A program made the translations under genes and the position numbers. The notes beneath the pieces were generated by a model. That model did no database searches, was not told the DNA's origin, and was given only the letters and a program-made list of their open reading frames with translations. This document shows positions 20,708 to 30,700 of a DNA stretch of 64,000 nucleotides, piece by piece. The first letter of the stretch is position 1. Each line of letters starts with the position of its first letter. Source of the stretch: Marinoscillum furvescens DSM 4134 (GTDB taxonomy: Bacteria; Bacteroidota; Bacteroidia; Cytophagales; Cyclobacteriaceae); assembly GCF_003386095.1 (NCBI RefSeq), contig NZ_QREG01000005.1:84948-148947 (forward strand), written 5' to 3'.

Positions 20708-21409
20708 CTATCCTTCGCTATCAAAAAGTTCCGAAAGCTCATGTTTATGCTTTCGTGATACCGGTACTTTTACTTCATTGACCAAAAGGTTTTGGCCACT
20801 AATGGCCTGAACCATGTTTAGGTTGACCACATACGAGCGGTGTACCCGCACAAAGTTAGGGTGGTTGGTTTCCTCTAGAAATTTTTCCAGCGAGCTCCGG
20901 GTAACATACTTTCTTGCAGAGGTATAGATCTCCAGGTAAACATTGTCGGACTTTACGAAGCAGATGTCACGGATAGCCACTTTTACGCTCATATCATGCT
21001 CGCGTACCAGGATGGTTTGATCAGTGTTGGCTTTGCGAGATCGGATGATTTCTATGGTTGCAAAAAGATCTCCCTTGTTGAATGGTTTGAGCAAATAAGC
21101 TGCTGGCTTGGTCTGGGCAGCTTTTTTGATGGTGATACTGTCGGAGTATGATGTCAGGTAGATAAATGGGATTTCGTAGGCCTCATGGAGCATTCGTCCC
21201 AGATCTATTCCGTTTTTTTCGTCGTTGAGGTTGATGTCCAGGATGATCATGTCAAGCGTGTCTGCATGGTGTTTTAGCTGAGTAGTGGCCTCCTTATAGT
21301 TTTTGGCTATGGCCAACACTTCATAGCCCAGTTCGGTGACCATTTCTTTGATCATCTCGGCTATCATGAGCTCGTCTTCAATTATGAGTAGTTTGAATGT
21401 CTCCCTCAT
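20708..21409 (-). CDS. LytTR response regulator (first of a pair)
   Basis: A 233-residue regulator. The receiver domain begins MRETFKLLIIEDE, has Asp58 in IILDINLNDEKNG as the phospho-acceptor and Lys in YLLKPFNKGDLF; the LytTR domain ends VPVSRKHKHELSELF. Its start overlaps the stop of the histidine kinase at 21406 by 4 bp, so kinase and regulator are translationally coupled and are very likely a cognate pair. Its targets may include the giant-gene promoters at 24605 and 32687, which carry a 21-bp-period direct repeat (inference). Confidence 0.92.
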   Translation of the reverse strand: MRETFKLLIIEDELMIAEMIKEMVTELGYEVLAIAKNYKEATTQLKHHADTLDMIILDINLNDEKNGIDLGRMLHEAYEIPFIYLTSYSDSITIKKAAQTKPAAYLLKPFNKGDLFATIEIIRSRKANTDQTILVREHDMSVKVAIRDICFVKSDNVYLEIYTSARKYVTRSSLEKFLEETNHPNFVRVHRSYVVNLNMVQAISGQNLLVNEVKVPVSRKHKHELSELFDSEG

Positions 21410-24400
21410 TTCGGAATCGTTAGCAGAAATTTCTTGTTTTTATACACTAGCGTAGCATCCGTTTGACGGACTAGAATGTTGATGATTTTAAACCCAAAAC
21501 CTGAAGCCTCCTCTGCCAGAAAGCTTTCCATTCCCTCACCGCTATCTTCGTATTCAATATATACATTTCCATTTTCCTCTCTTGCACTGACGGTTATTTC
21601 TCCTTTGGAATCCTCGTTAAATGCATATTTGAAAGAATTGGTAATGAGTTCGTTCAAAATTAGTCCAATGAAAATAGACAACTTCATGTCCAGGCGTAAA
21701 TCTCGAGCGGCTACATTTATATTCACGGACTCATTGGTGTCAAAAAGCGTGTGTAGCTCTACGAATAGCTCTTTGATAAAAGCGGCAAAATCTACCTCAC
21801 TGGTGTTTTCTACATCATAGAGGTTTTGGTGCACCAGAGCCATGGTTTCTATTCGGGCCTGGCATTCGTTCATGATCATTTTCACCTCTTCATTGGTGGA
21901 AGCGCTGGCGCGTAAGTACAGGAGGCTTTTGAGAAAGGTGAGATTGTTTTTTACTCGATGATGCACTTCCTGGCGCAAAAGTTCTTTCTCATAGAGCTGC
22001 TTTACCACCTGGGTTTTTTCCTCTTCCAGCTGCCGGGTTCGTTGGCTCACCAGTTGTTGCAGCCTTTGTTTGGCTTGATTGTTTTGTCGCTCCCGGTAGA
22101 CCAGGTAGCATAAGATGCTACTGGCTACTAAAACGGTGCAAAGGCCATAAAACCACGAGGTTTGATACCAATAGGGTAAAACCCGAAAATTGAAAGTTAG
22201 CGGTTCGCTTTGAGCCTCGTCTTGAGTGGTAGCATAGACTCTGAGCTCGTAATCTCCGTGGCTCAGTCCATTAAACTGTAGGCTGTTCGATGCGATTTTA
22301 TTCCACTTGTCTGAGTCAAACCTGCTGCTGCTTAGGTTATAATACAGAAGGCTTTCGCTTCCCCAGCTGATGTTGTTAAACACAAACTTTAGCGGTGTTT
22401 GCTGGTCCACCTGCAGGTTGCCGGCTACAAGCACCGAGTCATTACTCACTATACGGTTCAAACTTAGCTTCGGTGCAGTCACTTTATGCTTAAGAAAATA
22501 AGGATCAAACGTGAGCAGGTGGTCGCCACCACTGATGATGACCTCACCGGCGGCAGATTGGCTGATACAGGAGTTTCCTACCAAATTAAGCCCATGGGAC
22601 TTGTGGTACAGGCGCTGCGAAAAGCTTCTATCGGAATCTTCTTTCATGTATATGAGGCCTGCATCACATACAAGCAGGTAGGTGCTGTCCGTTAGTTGAA
22701 GGATGTCATGGATGTCATTGGGGCCTTCGGAGATTTTTAGCTCTGAGCTTCTGCCCGTCGAGTCCACCATCTGGATAGCCATGTCGCTACAGTACCAAAG
22801 CCTCGATTGGACATCTTCAAACACATGTTTGATTTTATTGGACGCAAGGATGTTTTGGGTGCTGAGATGACGGTATTTTCTCCCATTGATGGCAAGCACG
22901 CCCTGATTGGCAGTGAGCACGTATAGGATGCCGCTTCGAGTTTTGACGAGCTTCACAAAATTCATGTTTTTCCATTGATTCTCAAAGGAATAAAAGGTGC
23001 CTGCTTTGAAGCGGTAGAGCTGATTGGAGATATTTAGTCCCCAGATATTTCGGTCTTTGTCTAGCTGGATGGTATAGATCGTAGAATCCAGCTCCACATC
23101 TTCTACCATCGTGTAAAAGGTGTATCGATTGTTACTCATGAGGGTGAGCCCATGGTCGGCGCTAGATATCCAGACGCTATCCTCGTTCATTGGGATTCCA
23201 CTTTCACAATGGTTGCCTGCTCCTGAGTATTTGATGTAGTGATGCGGCGTTTCCTGATAAAACCCATTGCCCCCGGTGAAATACCACATGTTCTGGTCAT
23301 GAGGTACCATCTGGCTTACTACAGGTTGGATTGGTTTTTTTAGCTTGTAAAAAAGCTGTTGATCTATGCGCGATAGTCCTTTGAAGGGATCACATACCCA
23401 TATATTCTCAAAATCGTCTGCCAGCAAGGCATAGGACACTCTATGAGCCAACCCGTCTTCTATGGTAAAAGTCATGAGTTCGCCATTCGTTTTGAGTAGC
23501 CTTACACCCTGGCCATAGTCGCTCATCCATAGTCCATGGGAGTTTGCCGCAAAGGAGTAATTTTTATGATTGGACGACTCGTCCACCTTTACGTAGAAGA
23601 GTGAATCGTTTCTGTATTTCAGCAGATCTCCGGTAAAGTGCCCAAAATAGATTTCACCCCCATATTCAAATGCTGTTCGAGGCGTGTCAAATACCCCTTT
23701 CCGGTTGTAGAAAAACAGGCTGTCATTTTGGATGTAGGAAATACCATCATGGCTATGTACTACCCAGAGCTTTTTGTCCGTACTGCGGATGACAGAGCTC
23801 ACAGACTTTACGGGAAGCGAATCGAAATACTGGTGCCAGGTGCCCGCTTTCCAAATAAAAAAACCGTTGTAAATGGTAAACACAAAGAGCTCCCCTGTTT
23901 TTATGTTTTCATTGAATCCTTTCAAGTGCGTAGGTCCAAATTCTCCTTTGTTAGGCACATAAAGGTTTTGTTTATAAATGTAAGCGCATCCGCGTTCTGT
24001 GCTGATCCATAGTCTGTCGTTAGTGTCCAGGAAAAGGCTTCGGATTTGCTGAAGGGGAAACTGCTCGATTCCTTTGTACACTTCAAGCTCCACACCATTG
24101 TACAGTACCAACGCCTTGTCCAAACCCAGAAATATACGTCCATCGGCAGCTTTGGCGATGGATGTTACTTCGTTGCTGGGTAATCCATGGTATTTATCGA
24201 GGTACTTGATGTTTTTGGTAGCAACATCCTTGAAGGCCATTCCACCGGGTAGTTTGATTCGCTCATCCATCTCCAGCTTGTAGCTGGTAAAGTCTATGTC
24301 TTTTTTCTCTGGGCGGGTAGTCCCGTGGAAGCTAAACTTAGCTGGAAAGTATACCTCTTTTACACGGGAGGAATGAGAGCTCCGCGCTATCGTATCAGCA

Positions 24401-24531
24401 ATCACAGGAGCAGTGCGCTGATAGGCCACCAAGGTATCAGGGATCGGAAGTGGTTTCCAGGGCGGTAAAGACTGGCCAATCACACGAACACTCCAAAGGA
24501 GCATGATAAAAATAACAAAGATTGGTTTCAT
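21406..24531 (-). CDS. Propeller sensor kinase with HisKA_2-type phosphoacceptor
   Basis: A 1041-residue kinase. Order: signal peptide MKPIFVIFIMLLWSVRVIGQ, divergent two-component-regulator-propeller repeats (about 100-650), a Y_Y_Y domain (about 700-765), a transmembrane helix (YGLCTVLVASSILCYLVY), a coiled coil, then a HisKA_2 module with His857-His858 in EVHHRVKNNLTFLKSLLYL and a HATPase_c domain (NELITNSFKYAF, DSGEGM, GFGFKI). The HisKA_2/HWE-like dimerisation domain differs from the HisKA type of the neighbouring kinase at 16387. It heads an operon with both LytTR regulators and is divergent from the giant surface-protein gene at 24789. Confidence 0.9.
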   Translation of the reverse strand: MKPIFVIFIMLLWSVRVIGQSLPPWKPLPIPDTLVAYQRTAPVIADTIARSSHSSRVKEVYFPAKFSFHGTTRPEKKDIDFTSYKLEMDERIKLPGGMAFKDVATKNIKYLDKYHGLPSNEVTSIAKAADGRIFLGLDKALVLYNGVELEVYKGIEQFPLQQIRSLFLDTNDRLWISTERGCAYIYKQNLYVPNKGEFGPTHLKGFNENIKTGELFVFTIYNGFFIWKAGTWHQYFDSLPVKSVSSVIRSTDKKLWVVHSHDGISYIQNDSLFFYNRKGVFDTPRTAFEYGGEIYFGHFTGDLLKYRNDSLFYVKVDESSNHKNYSFAANSHGLWMSDYGQGVRLLKTNGELMTFTIEDGLAHRVSYALLADDFENIWVCDPFKGLSRIDQQLFYKLKKPIQPVVSQMVPHDQNMWYFTGGNGFYQETPHHYIKYSGAGNHCESGIPMNEDSVWISSADHGLTLMSNNRYTFYTMVEDVELDSTIYTIQLDKDRNIWGLNISNQLYRFKAGTFYSFENQWKNMNFVKLVKTRSGILYVLTANQGVLAINGRKYRHLSTQNILASNKIKHVFEDVQSRLWYCSDMAIQMVDSTGRSSELKISEGPNDIHDILQLTDSTYLLVCDAGLIYMKEDSDRSFSQRLYHKSHGLNLVGNSCISQSAAGEVIISGGDHLLTFDPYFLKHKVTAPKLSLNRIVSNDSVLVAGNLQVDQQTPLKFVFNNISWGSESLLYYNLSSSRFDSDKWNKIASNSLQFNGLSHGDYELRVYATTQDEAQSEPLTFNFRVLPYWYQTSWFYGLCTVLVASSILCYLVYRERQNNQAKQRLQQLVSQRTRQLEEEKTQVVKQLYEKELLRQEVHHRVKNNLTFLKSLLYLRASASTNEEVKMIMNECQARIETMALVHQNLYDVENTSEVDFAAFIKELFVELHTLFDTNESVNINVAARDLRLDMKLSIFIGLILNELITNSFKYAFNEDSKGEITVSAREENGNVYIEYEDSGEGMESFLAEEASGFGFKIINILVRQTDATLVYKNKKFLLTIPK

Positions 24532-24604
24532 CAGGTTGGTGCTGAAAACGGTACGGTTATACTGGTGGCTAGAGCCTAAATATAAGTTGACGAGACCTGA
24601 ATCA

Positions 24605-24675
24605 TGTCAAACTCATACAAAAACTGGTCAAACTCAACATTTTTTCGTGGTGGGCTGGCACAGCATCTATATTTA
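24605..24675 (+). promoter_or_regulatory. Shared LytTR-like direct-repeat element and promoter of giant gene 1
   Basis: A 41-bp block (24605-24645) is identical to 32687-32727, upstream of giant gene 2. It contains GTCAAACTCA twice, at 24606 and 24627, exactly 21 bp apart. In both copies CTATATTT follows the block after 21 bp; TATATTTA here fits the Bacteroidota -7 box TAnnTTTG in 7 of 8 positions. Tandem half-sites just upstream of a weak core promoter are typical of activator-dependent promoters, and the 21-bp period matches LytTR sites. The reverse complement TGAGTTTGAC partly resembles the LytTR half-site consensus as I recall it. Confidence 0.65.
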
Positions 24676-24788
24676 TCCAGTGAAACTATTACTTAGAATT
24701 ATTCTATTCAGGTCATTCAATTTTTCGATTTTAATTTCTGCCTAATATGAGAGTTTCCCAACGACTATCAGAGCGCTTGCTCACTACG

Positions 24789-27700
24789 ATGAAAACAATG
24801 AAGTATTATCTCTCCGCACTGCTGATCGGAGTAGCTACTGTCCTTTCCGCTCAAGAGCAATGGGTGCAGATAGGAACTGATTTTATAGGGGCTGACAATG
24901 AAGGGCTCGGCACCTCCATCAGTCTGTCTTCGGATGGGACGGTGATGGCTTTAGGGGCATCCAGTGCCAATTCCAGCATGGGTTTGGTACGCGTTTATCA
25001 GAAGTCTGGCTTGAGCTGGACGCAAGTAGGTTCGGACCTTATTGGTGACAACACCAGTGATTCTTTTGGCTTTTCGGTAAGCCTTAGCGCTGATGGTACG
25101 GTATTAGCCGTAGGTGCTAACACTAGTGATCTGCACTACGATGACTTTGCTCCATCTGGGTATGTCAAAGTTTTTGAACTCAGTGGAGGGGCCTGGGTGC
25201 AAAAAGGGAGTACACTCAATGCTAGTTCTAACAGTGAGAATTTTGGGAACTCAGTGAGCCTTTCAGCCGATGGACAAGTGATGGCAGTGGGTGCGCCGGG
25301 ATATAATAGTACTGCAGGAGCTACCAGAGTTTACAAGTGGTCTGGCTCGGCATGGGTCCAGATAGGTACCGATATAGTAGCTTCTCAGTCAGAAACTTTA
25401 GGTACCACAGTAAGCCTGGAAGTATCAGCTACAGACAGTGTGCTCGTCGTGGGCTCACCAGCCTATGAGTCGGTGACAAGCTCTTTTGACAATGCTGGAA
25501 GAATTCAAATTTTTAGATATGCTGATGGAAGCTGGGGTGGAAGCTGGTCCGGTGCCCAAGAGATCATTGGTGCACCTCATGATGTTTTAGGTCAATCTGT
25601 AGCTGTAAGCGCCGACATGGAGCGGGTAGTTGCAGGAGCACCTCAGGATTTTTATGGATTTGATCCTTATTACGGGTACGTGAAAGTATATGAATACAAT
25701 GCCGGTACCTGGCAGATGCTTGGAGACAGCATTCCTTCATTGACAGGTGAAGGCGCACTAATTGAGGCTGATGAGTTTGGTAAGGCCGTAGGAATATCCG
25801 CTGATGGGTCACGTGTAATCATAGGTGCACCTACCACTGTAACAGACATCTCCCCTAATGGGCGTGTAGAAATCCATGAATGGAATGGGGTAGATGCCTG
25901 GGTGAAAGTGTTGGATTCCATAGCGGGTCCTACGCCCACAGGTTTTGGTACTTCAGTGGCTATTGCTGGTGCGGGAGAAATCGTAGCAGCAGGCGCGCCT
26001 TCTTATGGATCCATGGCCACTGGGTTTGCTCAGGTGTATGAGCAAAAAGTGCCAGATGCTACTGCTCCGACAGTGAGTATTACATCTTCAGTGGCAGATA
26101 CCACCAATGCAGGCACATTCCCCATGACCGTTACCTTTAGCGAAGACGTTACCGGGTTTGTACTGGATGATGTGACCGTGACCAATGGCACCAAAAGCAA
26201 TTTTGCAGCCGTAAGTGGTTCTGAATACACCTTTGATGTGGTCCCTTCAGCTGAAGGGGATGTGACGACAGCAATAGCGGCTGCCGTAGCTCGAGACCTG
26301 AACGGGAACGCCAATGAAGCTTCTAATTCATTGATCATCAACTATGACATCACGGCACCCACTGTAGCTATAGAAAATGCACCCACAGCGATTAATGATG
26401 CGGCTTTCACCGTGACCTTTGCGTTTAGTGAAGTGGTATCTGTATTTGAGAGTGCAGATATTACACTTACAAATGCTACACTGGCAAACGTCCAGACCGT
26501 AAATGACAGTACGTTTACAGCAGACATCACCGCTGATGGTCAGGGAGACATCTCTATTGATGTAGCTGCTGGCGGGGTAACGGACGCTGCAGGTAATGCC
26601 AATACTGCTGCGACAACTGTTAGTGTGAGCTACGATGTGGCTGCTCCCACGCCAGGAATGGAGATACCCCAAAAGATTCCTGCTCGTGGTGTGGATGCAG
26701 TTATTGCGTTCACAGATGATGGTTTTAATAGTTCTGAAGAGGTGGTTGGGTTCGAGCTTTCAGACCTTACCCTGACCAATGCAACGGCAAGCGATTTGGC
26801 TCCTTTTGAAGGGATTCCCCACTCTTATTTGTTTAAGATCACGCCAACCGGCACAGAGGATATTACCTTAGAGGTTGCTGCTGGAGTAGTCACTGACCTT
26901 GCCGGAAATGCGAACCTCGGCACTGGAGTCATTACTTTGCTGTTTGATGATGAGACTCCACCGACAGTCACTGTGGACTCTATTTTCACGAATAATCAAA
27001 ACCCTGCGCTGACAGGAACCATCGATGATCCGGAGGCTACCGTCAAAGTGATTGTGAATGAGCAAGTGTTGAGTGCTACCAATGGTGGCAATGGCTTCTG
27101 GTCTGTGGCGGCAGGTTCGCTTGCAGCAGATTTGGCCGAAGCAGAATACACGGTAAAAGCCTTTGCCACAGATGCAACGGAAAATAAAAGTGATACGGTT
27201 TCAGGGTTTTTAGATATAGACCTCACCGACCCGGATGTGTTTTTCGCTAATGGGCTATATTCGGAGCCTGTAGGCTTTGACCAACCCGTCAATGTGGAGC
27301 CTTTGATTGTTAAGGTCATTTTTGCAGATGGTTTTGAAGTGCTCGGGGGAATCTATCAGGAGATGGAGGGCTTTACCCGATCAGATATTACCATTACAGG
27401 GGACACAATCTCTACGGCTATGTCACCTGCACAAAACGAAGCATCTTACTTCCTAAGCATTGACCTGGACAATCCAGATGTCAACAAAGAAATAGTCATA
27501 GATATCCCTGCTGGAGTAGCCTTTGACCGGGCTGGCAATCCCAACAAGGCAGGAACCGTCACCATCACCTACGATGTGACGGGTCCTCAGATTACCGCTT
27601 TCGAGGCAACTGGAGCTACAAATGCCGCCACCATTCCTATGGTGATCACTTTTGATGAAAAGACCAGAGGTCTGGAGGCATCGGATTTTGCCGTGACCAA

Positions 27701-30700
27701 TGCCACCATCGAAGCCTTGGCGACTGATTTTGATAGCCTCAGCTATACCTTCAATGTAGTGCCAGTAGCAGAAGGAACCGTCACCGTGCAGTTGCCAAAA
27801 GACAGTGTGGAAGACGTGCTGGGGAACCTAAATGCTGCTGCCTCTGACATCTTGAGCTTCATTTATGATGTCACTGCTCCGAGTGCGGAGGTTTCGTTTA
27901 CAACAGACACGACGAATGTAAGCCCACTGGTAGCGACCATCACGTTCAGTGAAGCAATCGATTTGGTGGCTGACAGTTTGACCATTACAGGAGGAAGCGT
28001 GGCTAGCCTGACGTCTACGGACAACATCACTTATACGGCAGAAATCACACCTGAAGCTCCGGCAGATGCTGCCAACACGGGCTATGAAGTAAGTGTTGCC
28101 CTAGAAGCAGGAAAAGTAGCTGATGCAGGTGGAAACCTCAATACTGAAAGCGCTCAGGCAATCACTGTTTTTGATGATGTAGCACCAGTAGTTCGCTTTG
28201 TAGGCTTTACCAATCAGCCCATAGTATCGGCTTCAGGAGTATTCGGAGGGTTTATCAGATTTAGTGAATATAAAAATGTCACACTTGCTGAAGAGCATTT
28301 TACTGTAGTAGGCGGTACCTTTCAGTTTCAGGCTGAAGACTGGGACTCCGATGGACAAATGGATTATGGGTTAGAGGTTACTCCAAATGAAGGCGTGGAG
28401 CAGGTTGTGATCACGGTGGCAGCAGGTGTGGTCACTGATGCCGCAGGCAATACGAATGCGGCCAAGAACTTTACAGTGGCTATTGACAATGTAGCCCCTA
28501 CAGTGGTGATCTCCTCTACGGCAAATGATCCTACCAATGCAAGTCCTATTCCACTCACGCTCACTTTCAGTGAAAAAGTGACAAAACGAGGAGGCTTTAT
28601 ATTATCAGCCCCGGGCTTTAATATGAATGAGCTAGCTACTGAAGACAGTATAGTATATACTGCAGACTTTACGCCGGTAGCCATCGATTCAGAGGTGACC
28701 CTTTCATTCGGTGTGGGGCAGGGCTTTTTTGCCGATCTTGCTGGCAATGAAAGCACCCTGTCGGAGACTTTCAAGCTGAAATATGACGGTAAGGCTCCTG
28801 TACTGACCATAGATGCGCCGGTGGCCGTGAATAGCACGGATCCATTCACCGTTTCCTTCTCGTTTGATGAGCCCGTGGCTTCCTTGGATGCGACGAATGT
28901 GACGATAGGAAATGGAACACTGGGAGCGATCACTGCAAGTGGCAACATGTATAGTGCGCAGGTAACACCAGCTTCAGCTGGAGATGTGAGCATTGCAGTG
29001 AAGGACTATACAGATCTTGCTGGAAATACGGTGGCAACAGCTACTACCAAAAATGTGAAATTCGATACCGAGCGTCCGACAATTACTTTACAGGATGCTC
29101 CTGCTGAAGTTTATGTACTTGATCCAGTAACAATCATGATAGTTACGAACGAGGACGTTACAGGTTTCGCATTGGAGGATATCCAGGTGACCAATGCCTC
29201 GAAAAGTGATTTTGTAAGCGAAAGTGCTACTACCTTTAGGGTAACTGTTACTCCTGCTCAATCTGGTATCGTCAGTTTAAGTATTAATGAAAATGCTTTC
29301 ACTGATTTAGCCGGTAATGGCAATCAGGCGTTTTCTAAAAGTATTGATGCTGTTAGATTGTATAGTGGAGGCGAGGGAACAACTGCTAGTCCTTACCAAA
29401 TAGCCAATAAGGCAGATTTTATATTGCTCACTAAGCGATCAAAAGATTGGGGTAAAGTTTTCGCTCAGACCGCTAACATAGATTTTAAAGGTGAGACATT
29501 TGTTCCCATAACCACATTCAGTGGTAGTTATAATGGAGGTGGATTTGAGCTGGCAAATTTTGTTGTGCGGGATGAGGGTACTGGCTTTGCTTTATCCAGA
29601 TCCTTAATTGGAACAATTGAATCAGAAGCACAAGTTATTAACCTGACCATATCAAATAATTATTCCAACATAGAAGGAGAATTTGGAGTTTTAGCCAAAA
29701 GGTGTTTGGGCTTGGTTGAAGGAGTCAGTTTTAAAGGAAATATCAGAGTATCAGAAAGTAACCCCTTAAATGGGTTGGGAGCCTTGGTTTTAGAATTGGA
29801 TGGAAGTGGTCTAATTAATCAATGTGACGTATATGCGGATATTTCGGTTTCGGGTAAGGATACTCATTGTGATGTCGGAGGAATCGTGAGTAGAATTTCA
29901 AGCACAAATGCAAAGGTTTATAACTCATCGACTGATGGTACAATTAATGTTTATACAAGTGATTCTGGTATAATTCATATAGGTGGAATTGCAAGTTCTA
30001 ATAGCGGTGTAATCGAGGGCTCCTCGAGTTCTATGAACTTGTACGGAAGTTCAAGCAGAGAAGATGCCCACGTTGGAGGGATTGTTAGTATTAATCGAGA
30101 GACCGGAAAGGTTAAAACTGCGTTTACATCAGGTAGTATTAAGGCATTAGGGCAGTTAGGTGTAAACTTGGGATGGATAAGATATTACGAGAGTTACTCT
30201 GCTGGTTTAGTGTCCCTTAATCACGGCCTTATTGAAAACTCTTACTCATCTTCGCATGTCGAGGGTTCATATTCAGGAGGATTAATCTCCATCAACTATG
30301 CAAGTGGTAAAATAAAAAGTTCTTTTTCGATAGGCAGTATAGTAACTGCGACTGGCGGTCCATTGGTTGATAGCAATAAAGGCGAAATATTAGATTGCTA
30401 TTCATGGAGTTCATTAACAGGCAATTTGGGTTCTGTAATGGTCGGAAATAGTACGGAAGGACTAATTAAAAATTGTTATTCTATAACTCGACCGCCAGAA
30501 ATGAGTATCGGTGCAAAGCGTGGGTCATCCATCGGAAGTTTTATGCTATCGATAACTGGTGATGAAGAACCTCATAATGAAGCTGAACTTAAAACTCAAA
30601 CCGAACTACGAACACACGAAACGTTCAAGGATGCAGGTTGGGACATATCCCAAGCAAGTGGCACCGTATGGAGGCATACGCCGTTGGCTTATCCGTACCA

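Noticed and set aside
24503-24745. Open frame upstream of giant gene 1 that shares the peptide CQTHTKTGQTQHF with a frame at 32567-32761
   Set aside because: The match is confined to the 41-bp DNA repeat and is identical at synonymous positions too. The rest of the two frames is unrelated, so the conservation belongs to a DNA element and not to a protein.
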